Below are positions 1-6,286 of a stretch of DNA of 6,286 bases, piece after piece. A program made the position numbers and the translations under genes. Under the pieces are notes generated by a model. The model saw nothing but the letters and a program-made list of their open reading frames with translations. It made no database searches and was not told the origin of the DNA. Within the stretch, counting starts at the first letter, position 1, and every line of letters starts with the position of its first letter. Source of the stretch: Cyclobacteriaceae bacterium (lineage in GTDB: Bacteria; Bacteroidota; Bacteroidia; Cytophagales; Cyclobacteriaceae); assembly GCA_030589835.1 (NCBI GenBank), contig JAUUZS010000269.1:1-6286 (forward strand), in the 5' to 3' direction.

Positions 1-2105
1 CTTGGCGTCCTTCCTATTGGCGATTGATTTACCTCCACCACTTTATCTATTTCTTCTATTCCTTTAATAGAAATATAGGGCATAGGTTCTTTTTTGGCCC
101 GATATATATGGCGATTTAAAATGGGATAAAGCGTTTCATGGATAAGTGTGGATTTTCCACTTCCTGAGACCCCGGTTATACATATCATTGTGCCCAATGG
201 CAAACTTAGCTTAACTTTTTTGAGGTTATTACCGGTAGCACCCTTCAATTCTATCCATTTTCCATTGGCAAGCCTGCGCGATTCAGGAACTTCAATCCTA
301 AGCTTGTCTTTAAGAAAATCAGCAGTAAGGCTTTTCTGTTTCAAAAAATCCTTAGGGCTCCCCTGCGCTACCACATGGCCTCCATGCAGTCCTGGGCCTG
401 GGCCTATATCCAGGATATAATCTGATGAAAGCATCATTTCCTTGTCATGCTCCACCACAATAACAGAATTGCCCAGATCACGCAAATCCTGCAGTGCTTT
501 TATCAATCTTGAGTTGTCGCGCTGGTGCAAACCAATACTTGGCTCATCCAGGATATAAAGTACACCAACAAGCTGGGTGCCGATTTGTGTGGCTAGACGA
601 ATCCGTTGTGCTTCACCTCCGGAAAGCGTTTTGAGGGGCCTGTTTAGGTTTAAATAAGTTAGGCCCACTTCCAACAAAAAATTTATTCTTTTTCTGATTT
701 CCTTGAGGATTTCTGCGGCGATCCTGTTTTGCTTTTCATTGAGGCGGTCTTCAAGGTTGACAAACCACTCACCAAGCTTATTTATATCAAAAGCAGCAAT
801 CTCCGCTATATTTTTTCCATCAATTTTAAAGCTCAAAGATTCTTTTTTCAATCTCGCTCCATTGCAATCCGGACAAATCCGGACAATCATATATTCTTTC
901 ACCCAGCTTTGGATTTTCTCAGTACCTCCCTCACTTTGCTTTTCCAAAAAATTGATAATCCCTTCAAATTTTGTATGCCATTCTGTACCGGGATATTTAA
1001 CGGATGAAACCCCTACAGGAACCTGGTCACCATAAAGCAATAGATCGATCACTTCTTTAGGGATTTTGTTTATTGGAGTAGTCAGGTCAACATCATTACG
1101 CTTAAGAATCGCCTGGATTTTCTTAAAGATCCATATCTCCCGATATAGCCCTAGTGGGGCGATCCCTCCTCGAGAGATACTTAACGTAGGATCAGGGATA
1201 ACAGATTCTATGGTAATTTTCTCAATTTTACCTAAACCGTTACAGGTAGGGCAAGCTCCATACGGAGAATTAAAAGAAAAGGTATTGGGTGCAGGATCGT
1301 CATACGCCAGGCCACTTTTCGGATCCATAAGATGTTTGGAGAAATGATGTGTCTGCCCTTCTTCATCTAAGAGCATGATCACCCCTTTAGCCTGAACAAG
1401 CGCATTTTTGATGGATTGAGCAATTCTGAATTTCTCTGAGTCAATGACTTTCACCCGATCAATGACAACCTCAATGTCATGCGTTTTATACCGGTCTACC
1501 TGCATCTTGGGTACCAAATCCATAATCTCTCCATCGACACGGACTTTCGCAAAACCGGTCTTTCTGATTTGTTGAAACAATTCCCTGTAATGCCCCTTTC
1601 GGCCTTTGACCACAGGGGCCAGGATGATAATTTTTTTATGCAGATAGTGTTGAACAATATGTGCTATGATCTGATCTTCTGTCTGACGAGTCATTTTTTC
1701 ACCAGTGATATAGGAATATGCCTCTCCTGCCCTGGCAAACAGCAGCCTCAAAAAATCATAAATCTCCGTGATGGTACCAACTGTTGATCTCGGATTTCTT
1801 GAAATGGTTTTCTGTTCTATAGAAATGACCGGGCTGAGTCCTTCTATTTTATCTACATCAGGCCGTTCCATATCACCAATAAATGAGCGTGCATAGGCAG
1901 AAAAACTCTCCATGTAGCGCCGTTGCCCTTCGGCGTAAATGGTATCGAAGGTCAATGAAGATTTGCCACTACCACTAATTCCTGTAACTACTACCAGCTT
2001 ATTCCTGGGGATTTTTACATTGATGTCCTTGAGGTTGTGTTCCCTGGCCCCATACACCTCAATATGGTCAAACCCGGTAATATCCTGTGATATCTCCTTC
2101 TTCAT
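1..2105 (-). CDS. uvrA: Excinuclease ABC subunit A (UvrA), C-terminal part beyond window
   Basis: UvrA is the ATP-dependent damage-recognition subunit of cytoplasmic nucleotide excision repair; it loads UvrB at lesions. The minus-strand frame stays open from ATG at 2105 to position 1, giving 701 complete codons of an expected 940 or so. Visible landmarks are the first Walker A GISGSGKSS (residues 42-50), the UvrA-typical stretch FDTIYAEGQRRYMESFSAYA just after it, ACPTCNGLG (284-292), a second zinc-type motif ICPDCNGARL (C411, C414), the ABC signature LSGGE (494-498), Walker B YILDEPS with D520 and E521, and the second Walker A GVSGSGKST (645-653). The C-terminal zinc module and second signature lie off the left edge. 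The first zinc module lacks its usual leading CxxC pair (D261 and S264 sit there). The start is supported by EVYGAREHNL at residues 16-25 and by lying 15 bp after the upstream stop. No clear Shine-Dalgarno is seen. It is the last visible gene of the leftward cluster. Confidence 0.98.
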   Translation of the reverse strand, partial: MKKEISQDITGFDHIEVYGAREHNLKDINVKIPRNKLVVVTGISGSGKSSLTFDTIYAEGQRRYMESFSAYARSFIGDMERPDVDKIEGLSPVISIEQKTISRNPRSTVGTITEIYDFLRLLFARAGEAYSYITGEKMTRQTEDQIIAHIVQHYLHKKIIILAPVVKGRKGHYRELFQQIRKTGFAKVRVDGEIMDLVPKMQVDRYKTHDIEVVIDRVKVIDSEKFRIAQSIKNALVQAKGVIMLLDEEGQTHHFSKHLMDPKSGLAYDDPAPNTFSFNSPYGACPTCNGLGKIEKITIESVIPDPTLSISRGGIAPLGLYREIWIFKKIQAILKRNDVDLTTPINKIPKEVIDLLLYGDQVPVGVSSVKYPGTEWHTKFEGIINFLEKQSEGGTEKIQSWVKEYMIVRICPDCNGARLKKESLSFKIDGKNIAEIAAFDINKLGEWFVNLEDRLNEKQNRIAAEILKEIRKRINFLLEVGLTYLNLNRPLKTLSGGEAQRIRLATQIGTQLVGVLYILDEPSIGLHQRDNSRLIKALQDLRDLGNSVIVVEHDKEMMLSSDYILDIGPGPGLHGGHVVAQGSPKDFLKQKSLTADFLKDKLRIEVPESRRLANGKWIELKGATGNNLKKVKLSLPLGTMICITGVSGSGKSTLIHETLYPILNRHIYRAKKEPMPYISIKGIEEIDKVVEVNQSPIGRTP

Positions 2106-2120
2106 TCAATTTATAAAATT

Positions 2121-3131
2121 TTATAATCCGTCTTCCGGTTCCTTAGGTAATTCCCTGACATCAGTTTCTAGTGTACTATCTTCCATTGCGAAAGAAGTCG
2201 TATCAGCGATGATGATCCGGGGCTCAATATTATTTGGAATTTGAAATATATACGATTTTCCATTTCTTACAGAAAGGCTGTTTTTTCGAAGCCATGGATT
2301 GTAACGTTTCAGTTGTTTATAATTAATATGGTTTTCAAAGGCCCAGTCTCTCAAATTATCAATCGTTTTTGTGATCTTTATTTCCTGGAGATCTTCTTTT
2401 TTATATAAATGTTCTTCAGAAAAGTTAAATCCGTATTTCTCAGGATTTTCGAAGATGAGCTTTATGGCGATTGCTCTAAAAACATAGCGTGAAGTTTCTT
2501 CGCCCAACAGAAGATCGTAATAGGAGTTGACAGCTTGCTTAGTCAAAACCCTATCCAAACCTCTCCTGCCAATATTATATGAGGCAGCCGCATTGGTCCA
2601 TGAACCAAATTTTTGGTGATTTTTTTTTAAATATGCTATTGCAGCATCAGTCGCTTTCATTTGATTATATCTTTCATCCACTTCACTTGTTACTTCAAGT
2701 TTGTAATCTTTGGCAGTGCCCTTTAACAATTGCCAAAAACCAACCGCATGTCTAGGTGAGGTCTTATTTTGCAAATCACTTTCAATTACCGATAGGTACA
2801 TCAAGTCGGAAGGAACACCTGCTTCATCAAATTCCCTTTTTATATCCGGCAACCATCTGGCTCCTCTTTTCAACAGGAAAATGGTGTTGGAATGCCAAAA
2901 AGTATTCACATGCAATTCACGATCGAGGCGCTCTCGCACATCCGGGATCTCCAAGGGCACTCTTTCTCCGGCAAAATACACTGTATCAGGAATAAGCAAT
3001 TCAGGAACGCCATATGAAACAATAATTTCCGTTTTTTCAAGCGGAGTGGGATTCAAAAAATCGGTATATACCAGGTAGGCAATTATGAATACCAACAAGG
3101 ATATAACGAGAATATTAAGCTTATTTTTCAA
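2121..3131 (-). CDS. Membrane-anchored lytic murein transglycosylase, MltD/GH23-like
   Basis: This 336-residue protein probably cleaves the MurNAc-GlcNAc bond of peptidoglycan without water, releasing 1,6-anhydro-muropeptides, and acts outside the inner membrane. Residues 6-22 form one hydrophobic segment that fits an N-terminal membrane anchor; there is no lipobox. The SLT/GH23 domain covers about residues 92-235. It shows the catalytic-glutamate motif SVIESDL (E117), GFWQL (131-135), AAASYNIGRRGLDR (181-194) and the helix ETSRYVFRAIAIKL (212-225). Residues 252-300 resemble a degenerate LysM repeat (NINYKQLKRYNPWL-like pattern then YIFQIP), as in MltD-type enzymes, but I am unsure of this. 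The start codon is TTG: an in-frame TGA lies two codons upstream and the next internal ATG is residue 111, inside the catalytic domain. The TTG overlaps the TGA of the LOG gene (TTGA), implying translational coupling. uvrA follows after 15 bp. Confidence 0.92.
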   Translation of the reverse strand: MKNKLNILVISLLVFIIAYLVYTDFLNPTPLEKTEIIVSYGVPELLIPDTVYFAGERVPLEIPDVRERLDRELHVNTFWHSNTIFLLKRGARWLPDIKREFDEAGVPSDLMYLSVIESDLQNKTSPRHAVGFWQLLKGTAKDYKLEVTSEVDERYNQMKATDAAIAYLKKNHQKFGSWTNAAASYNIGRRGLDRVLTKQAVNSYYDLLLGEETSRYVFRAIAIKLIFENPEKYGFNFSEEHLYKKEDLQEIKITKTIDNLRDWAFENHINYKQLKRYNPWLRKNSLSVRNGKSYIFQIPNNIEPRIIIADTTSFAMEDSTLETDVRELPKEPEDGL

Positions 3132-3886
3132 AATTCAAAGTTTGGTGATAGTAAGAATTTATTATAGAAATTATCAATGATATCAACAGCCTCTTTGGCA
3201 TTGTCGACCAGGTAAAAAAGTTCAAAATCCTTTTCATTCACATTTTGCTCCTCTTTAAAAACAACCTCCTTCAGCCAGGTGATCATGCCGCTCCAATATT
3301 CCTTTCCTACTAAAACGATTGGAAATCTGCCAATCTTTTGGGTTTGAATAAGTGTGATCGCCTCAAAGAATTCGTCCAGTGTACCAAATCCTCCGGGCAT
3401 ACCAATGAAGCCTTGGGAATAGCGGACAAACATTACTTTTCTCACAAAAAAATAGTCGAAGGTGATGAGCTTGTCAGGATCAATATAAATGTTATTGCTT
3501 TGTTCATGAGGCAAAATAATGCCCAGCCCCACTGATTTTCCTCCAGCCTTATTTGCGCCTTTATTAGCTGCTTCCATGATGCCCGGCCCTCCTCCGGAAA
3601 TAATACCATATCCCTGTTCTACTAAACCTGAAGCAATTTCTTCTGCCATTTTATAGTATTTATTTTCCGGATCTGTTCTGGCAGATCCAAATATGGATAC
3701 ACAAGGGCCGATGGAGGAAAGTTTCTCAAAACCAGAGACAAACTCTCCCATAATTTTGAACAGCGCCCAGGAATCATTGGATTTTATTTCATTCCAATCT
3801 TTTTCCTGGAATGCCTGCCTAATTTTTTGCTCCTCTGCCGGGGACAGCTTCTTTTTACTGTTGTCTTTTGGTTGATGATCTTCCAT
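3128..3886 (-). CDS. LOG-family (TIGR00730) Rossmann-fold protein, probable nucleotide 5'-monophosphate phosphoribohydrolase
   Basis: A 252-residue cytoplasmic protein of the lysine-decarboxylase-like/LOG family. Characterised members hydrolyse nucleoside 5'-monophosphates, including cytokinin riboside phosphates in plants and actinobacteria, to base plus ribose 5-phosphate. Despite old annotations they are not lysine decarboxylases. Signature motifs are GGGPGIMEAANKGA (98-111), FFVRKVMF (146-153, matching the family's RK-containing helix, with R149 the likely catalytic arginine) and PGGFGTLDE (164-172, with E172 the catalytic-glutamate position). About 60 charged residues precede the core, making it longer than minimal LOG proteins of roughly 180-200 residues. 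The natural bacterial substrate cannot be read from the sequence; cytokinin production should not be assumed. The ATG at 3886 is chosen as the first start after the intergenic gap. The stop TGA overlaps the TTG of the downstream transglycosylase gene. Confidence 0.93.
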   Translation of the reverse strand: MEDHQPKDNSKKKLSPAEEQKIRQAFQEKDWNEIKSNDSWALFKIMGEFVSGFEKLSSIGPCVSIFGSARTDPENKYYKMAEEIASGLVEQGYGIISGGGPGIMEAANKGANKAGGKSVGLGIILPHEQSNNIYIDPDKLITFDYFFVRKVMFVRYSQGFIGMPGGFGTLDEFFEAITLIQTQKIGRFPIVLVGKEYWSGMITWLKEVVFKEEQNVNEKDFELFYLVDNAKEAVDIIDNFYNKFLLSPNFEF

Positions 3887-3907
3887 ATGATATTTTTTGA
3901 GGCTTAA

Positions 3908-3930
3908 AATTATAGTATATTTCTATAATT
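3908..3930. repeat. Short inverted repeat in the epimerase-LOG gap
   Basis: AATTATAG (3908-3915) and CTATAATT (3923-3930) form a perfect 8-bp inverted repeat around a 7-base loop. It sits between the candidate -7 box and the LOG start, so on the minus strand it would be in the 5' untranslated leader. The stem is almost entirely A/T and there is no U-run immediately after it, so it is a poor terminator. It could be an operator-like site or chance in AT-rich sequence. Confidence 0.35.
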
Positions 3931-3944
3931 CATGTAAATCCTGA

Positions 3945-3952
3945 CAAAGATA
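3945..3952 (-). promoter_or_regulatory. Candidate Bacteroidota -7 box for the LOG-transglycosylase-uvrA unit
   Basis: On the minus strand this reads TATCTTTG, a perfect match to the Bacteroidota sigma-A -7 consensus TAnnTTTG. It lies in the 78-bp gap about 59 bp upstream of the LOG start codon. I see no convincing TTG-type -33 element at the expected spacing, so this could be chance in AT-rich DNA. If real, the three downstream genes could be expressed independently of the epimerase. Confidence 0.35.
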
Positions 3953-3964
3953 AATTAGTCTTAT

Positions 3965-4879
3965 CTATTTCTTTAATAAATTGCCTAAAGCTTCACTTAA
4001 TTCCGTGAATTGAAAATTGAAGCCCGCCTGCTCAATTTTTGCTGAAGAAACTTTATTCCCTCCTGTAATGGCTGATGACAACTCGCCAAATATCAACTTC
4101 AAAACAATTTTAGGAGTATTAGGCAGAAAAAAAGGCTTGTTTAACACGACTGCCAATTGGCCTAAAAACTCTTTATGTATAACAGGATTTGGAGCCACGG
4201 CATTGTAAACACCCTGAATTTCATGGCGTTCGATTACATGTAAAAACAGATTTGCCAAATCATCAATATGAATCCAGCTCATATATTGCTCGCCGGAGCC
4301 AAAAGGAGAACTTAAACCCAAGTTTGCAAAAGGCAACAGCTTCCCCAACAAACCTCCATTTTCACTCAGCACAAGGCCAATTCTTAATTTGACTACCCTA
4401 ATTCCCGAATCTTCGAATTGGTCTGCCGCAAGCTCCCACTTTTTTGTTAATGTGGCAAGAAAATCATCTCCCAGTTGAATTCGTTCCTCGGTCTGTATTA
4501 TACCTCCGGTATCGAATCCATAAATTCCAATCGCTGAAGCAGATATAAATGCCTTAACATGATTTTCATTTGATTTCAAATAACTGTAAATCAGATTTGC
4601 CCCATCCACTCTGCTTGATGTCAAGGCCTGCTTTCTTTTGTCCGTCCATCTTTTTTCTGCGATCCCGGCGCCTGCCAAATGAATGACATAACGAACATTT
4701 TCAAAAGCTCCTTCTTCGATAATCCCTTTGGAAATATCCCATGTATAAATCTTATATCCGGAATTATTGTTTTGATGTCGACTTAGATGAACCACTTCAT
4801 ACCCCTCTTCCGCAAGTTTTTCTGACAATTGTGTGCCAACCAATCCTGAACCTCCGGTAATTAATATTTTTGATTTCAT
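3965..4879 (-). CDS. TIGR01777-family atypical SDR epimerase (YfcH/SulA-like NAD(P)-binding protein)
   Basis: A 304-residue protein of the atypical extended short-chain dehydrogenase/reductase group named TIGR01777, usual length about 300, so it is complete. The N-terminal Rossmann dinucleotide-binding loop is TGGSGLVG (8-15). The family motif HLAGAGIAEKRW is at 67-78, SASAIGIYG at 113-121 and YMSWIHIDDLA at 199-209, followed by a C-terminal DUF1731-type tail (about 255-302). The classical SDR YxxxK pair is not visible after Y120, as is normal for this subgroup. Substrate and pathway are unknown for the family; a role in sugar or cofactor metabolism is a guess. It is presumably cytoplasmic, since no signal peptide or membrane segment is seen. 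It leads the leftward cluster: 78 bp separate its TAG stop from the LOG gene, so it may be co-transcribed or have its own unit. The upstream side is the long divergent intergenic region. Confidence 0.93.
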   Translation of the reverse strand: MKSKILITGGSGLVGTQLSEKLAEEGYEVVHLSRHQNNNSGYKIYTWDISKGIIEEGAFENVRYVIHLAGAGIAEKRWTDKRKQALTSSRVDGANLIYSYLKSNENHVKAFISASAIGIYGFDTGGIIQTEERIQLGDDFLATLTKKWELAADQFEDSGIRVVKLRIGLVLSENGGLLGKLLPFANLGLSSPFGSGEQYMSWIHIDDLANLFLHVIERHEIQGVYNAVAPNPVIHKEFLGQLAVVLNKPFFLPNTPKIVLKLIFGELSSAITGGNKVSSAKIEQAGFNFQFTELSEALGNLLKK

Positions 4880-5185
4880 ATTATAATAACAATCAGCGAT
4901 AGGTAAGTTCTAAAATTTAGGTAAAAAAAATCTATGCAGCCTTTGCAGCACGTACTTAACATCAGGATTTTGTCCGTGCTATAGAAATCTCACATTTATC
5001 AGCTTACTATATTCATGCAAAATTGATGCTTAATTTGTGTTAAGGTTGGGAAAACGGTAGGAGCTACAAGCCCGCACCAGCATGGGGAGATCAATTTGCC
5101 GCTGTTTTAATTATGCATTATCTCAATTCATATAAGTGCTCAGATTGATTTGTTGAATGCTCAGGCTAAATCATCTTATTTTGTC

Positions 5186-5209
5186 GTATCAAAATGATAC
5201 CGTCATTTT
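5186..5209. repeat. Two overlapping, mutually exclusive palindromes
   Basis: GTATCA (5186-5191) pairs with TGATAC (5195-5200) across a 3-base loop. AAAATGA (5191-5197) pairs with TCATTTT (5203-5209) across a 5-base loop. Because they share bases 5191-5200, only one stem could form at a time in RNA; as DNA they could be a protein-binding site. They lie about 360 bp before the yfiR-like start. Function is unknown. Confidence 0.4.
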
Positions 5210-5523
5210 ATGATTAAAAAAATTTGTGATATATTTTTTCTCAACCCAATATTTCGTGCCTATTTTGATTATTAAAAAAAAGTAAAACAAACTGCTTCAA
5301 AATATTCTTATAATTAAATATATTCATGTTTATATTATATACAAATATTTATTATTGCACTTTTTTAGGTTTTATTTATATTTTTAAAGGTTACTTACTT
5401 TTTCACTAATGTATATACACATGAAAACGAATCATAGTAAGCTTTTTATTAGCTACCAATAAAAGTTAATTAGGTTGCACCAATGCTTAACCACACACAA
5501 AAATTAACAGAGATAATAAAAGA

Positions 5524-5532
5524 TACTATTTG
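5524..5532 (+). promoter_or_regulatory. Weak candidate -7 box for the yfiR-like gene
   Basis: TACTATTTG resembles the Bacteroidota -7 element TAnnTTTG with one extra spacer base. It lies 35 bp before the ATG at 5568, a suitable distance for a short leader. No matching -33 TTG is visible about 19-21 bp upstream. No Shine-Dalgarno precedes the ATG; the leader is AT-rich, as is common in this phylum. Confidence 0.25.
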
Positions 5533-5567
5533 TACTTATTAAATTTTTATTTATTAAATAGTAAATC

Positions 5568-6104
5568 ATGAAAGGTAACATTTATCACAATTTCAAAGTG
5601 AATGGTATTATGCTCTTAGCCATTATCATTGTTCTGATTGGATCATCAAGCGCATTTTCTAAAGAAAATACTCCTTATCGGATACAGGCTCTTTTTTTAT
5701 ACAATTTTACAAAACATATTACGTGGGATGTCAATAAAAAATCAAATTTCATTATCGGTGTAACAGGGGATTCACAAACGATTAGTGAATTACAGAAAAA
5801 TCTAAAAGACAAGTTTGTTTGGGGAAATAAAATAGAATTAGTAACTATTAATTCGCCAGCTGACCTGGACAATTGCCACACTATTTTTATAGCAAAATCA
5901 TGTAAAAAGAAAATTCTTGATGTCATTAAAGCCTCTGATTTTTCTAACAAATTAATTGTAACAGAAAATAACTATGCATCTAAACAGGCTTGTATTCAAT
6001 TTTTTTACCAGGATTCCAAGCTAAAATTCAGAATCAATGAAGATAAAATTGAAGAATCTGGACTATTTGTAAGTGAACAATTATTATCAATGGCGACACA
6101 TTGA
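5568..6104 (+). CDS. YfiR-like (DUF4154) exported protein
   Basis: A 178-residue protein matching the YfiR/DUF4154 family in motif order. After a signal peptide come YRIQALFLYNFTKHITW (37-53), FIIGVTGDS (61-69), a central CHTIFIAKS segment (103-111) and the C-terminal signature KFRINEDKIEESGLFVSEQLL (split around 153-173, with the family N and GL positions). In Pseudomonas aeruginosa, YfiR is a periplasmic repressor of the diguanylate cyclase YfiN. In Bacteroidota the ligand and partner are generally unknown. The signal peptide has a basic n-region (K2, K10), hydrophobic core at 14-25 and probable cleavage near SSSAFS (26-31). M15 is an alternative start but would drop the basic n-region. Three cysteines (C103, C112, C142) could partly mirror the YfiR disulfides. 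The stop TGA shares its A with the ATG of the next frame (TGATG), indicating coupled translation with a partner gene that is now truncated. Codon use is more AT-rich than in the leftward genes. Confidence 0.85.
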   Translation: MKGNIYHNFKVNGIMLLAIIIVLIGSSSAFSKENTPYRIQALFLYNFTKHITWDVNKKSNFIIGVTGDSQTISELQKNLKDKFVWGNKIELVTINSPADLDNCHTIFIAKSCKKKILDVIKASDFSNKLIVTENNYASKQACIQFFYQDSKLKFRINEDKIEESGLFVSEQLLSMATH

Positions 6105-6163
6105 TGAAAAGAAACATCATACGTGTGGGCAAATGTGTTTTGATCGAAAAATACCACTATTAG
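6104..6163 (+). pseudogene. 5' remnant of a gene translationally coupled to the yfiR-like gene, cut by a putative IS
   Basis: ATG at 6104 overlaps the yfiR-like stop by one base (TGATG), a typical coupling arrangement. The frame encodes only 19 residues, beginning MKRNIIRVGK and ending at TAG (6161-6163). The last base of this stop is the first base of a sequence that looks like an insertion-sequence terminus. The basic start followed by CVLI could be the beginning of a signal or membrane segment, which would fit an inner-membrane sensor or an exported partner, but 19 residues are too few to assign a family. The alternative is that the overlap is accidental and no gene existed here. Confidence 0.4.
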
Positions 6164-6286
6164 AGCCTGTCCATAAAGTCATCGAATTGAAATATTCATC
6201 TTTTTGCGCCTTTTTGCCTTTCTCAACTTGCCTAATACCCAGGCATTTGCTGCATTGAGCTTACCAAAAATTCATCAAAAATCTAA
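6163..6286. mobile_element. Putative left end of an insertion sequence, running off the window
   Basis: GAGCCTGTCCATAAAGTC at 6163-6180 has the look of a terminal inverted repeat of DDE-type insertion sequences (GAG-CTGTC type ends). The three bases before it are TTA, compatible with the TNA target duplications of some IS5-family elements. Character changes here: the coupled reading frame stops and the following 105 bases contain no plus-strand ATG. They include an imperfect 10-base tandem repeat (TTTTTGCGCC then TTTTTGCCTT, 6201-6220). No transposase motif is visible. Short minus-strand frames ending in TAA or TAG near 6237-6264 could be the tail of a leftward transposase, but that is speculative. 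The opposite terminus lies outside the window, so family and length cannot be assigned. Confidence 0.45.

Larger units (their letters stand above)
4880..5567. other. Divergent intergenic region, 688 bp, no gene recognised
   Basis: This stretch separates the leftward epimerase start (4879) from the rightward yfiR-like start (5568), so promoters for both should lie here. I find no open frame with a plausible start and protein-like content. Most of it is very AT-rich, especially 5205-5567. Small structures seen: inverted repeat AGCACG/CGTGCT at 4947-4952 and 4975-4980; direct TGCTCAG repeats at 5137-5143 and 5158-5164, starts 21 bp apart; overlapping palindromes at 5186-5209; a GC-rich island at 5044-5104; and direct TTATTAAAT repeats at 5536-5544 and 5551-5559, just before the yfiR-like gene. 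None identifies a known RNA or riboswitch. Confidence 0.6.

Noticed and set aside
703..1035. Plus-strand open frames within the first 2.1 kb (for example 148-420, 703-1035, 1479-1787)
   Set aside because: They lie antisense to a continuous, motif-rich UvrA frame and their translations show no domain-like content.
2710..3078. Plus-strand open frame of 122 codons
   Set aside because: It is antisense to the lytic transglycosylase, whose catalytic motifs are intact; it is a shadow frame.
4929..4980. Inverted repeat AGCACG/CGTGCT with a run of eight T on the minus strand, terminator-like
   Set aside because: The loop is 22 bases, the T-run is about 17 bases beyond the stem, and no minus-strand gene lies upstream that would need a terminator.
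5044..5148. Possible small gene of 34 codons in the GC-rich island
   Set aside because: It has no start codon at its beginning, only a late internal ATG, and I recognise no protein family in it.
4880..5567. Search for CRISPR repeats, tRNA or a known riboswitch
   Set aside because: No regularly spaced repeats of 25-40 bp, no cloverleaf with a CCA-type acceptor, and no conserved riboswitch core were seen.
5675..5950. Minus-strand open frame of 91 codons
   Set aside because: It is antisense to the YfiR-like gene, which has a signal peptide and family motifs.
6073..6258. Plus-strand frame of 61 codons crossing the yfiR-like stop and the IS junction
   Set aside because: It overlaps the end of the yfiR-like gene in another frame and runs across the putative IS boundary; the translation has no recognisable content.

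Overview
The window looks like chromosomal DNA of a low-GC member of the Bacteroidota, possibly a Cytophagales-type bacterium. The evidence is the AT-rich composition, start sites without clear Shine-Dalgarno sequences, the style of the encoded proteins, and a typical-looking gene set (UvrA, lytic transglycosylase, LOG-family protein, TIGR01777 epimerase). The placement is inferred from sequence style, not from a database search.

Positions 1-4879 hold four leftward (minus-strand) genes. In transcription order they are an SDR-type epimerase (4879-3965), a LOG-family nucleotide 5'-monophosphate phosphoribohydrolase-like protein (3886-3128), a membrane-anchored lytic transglycosylase (3131-2121) and uvrA (2105 to beyond the left edge, 701 codons visible). 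The last three are tightly packed: LOG and transglycosylase overlap by 4 bp through a TTG start, and transglycosylase and uvrA are 15 bp apart. They are probably one transcription unit. The epimerase lies 78 bp upstream, and that gap contains a candidate internal promoter. All four are housekeeping-type functions: nucleotide salvage or hydrolysis, cell-wall remodelling and nucleotide excision repair.

Positions 4880-5567 form a long AT-rich divergent intergenic region with no credible gene. It holds several small inverted repeats and one short GC-rich island (5044-5104).

Positions 5568-6104 encode a rightward, exported YfiR-like (DUF4154) protein. Its stop codon overlaps the ATG of a following reading frame (6104), which ends after only 19 codons. 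The stop falls exactly where a sequence resembling an insertion-sequence end begins (about 6163 to the right edge). The likely reading is a translationally coupled yfiR-partner operon whose second gene was broken by an IS. This is the most notable feature here. I found no CRISPR array, tRNA, rRNA or clear undescribed defence system.
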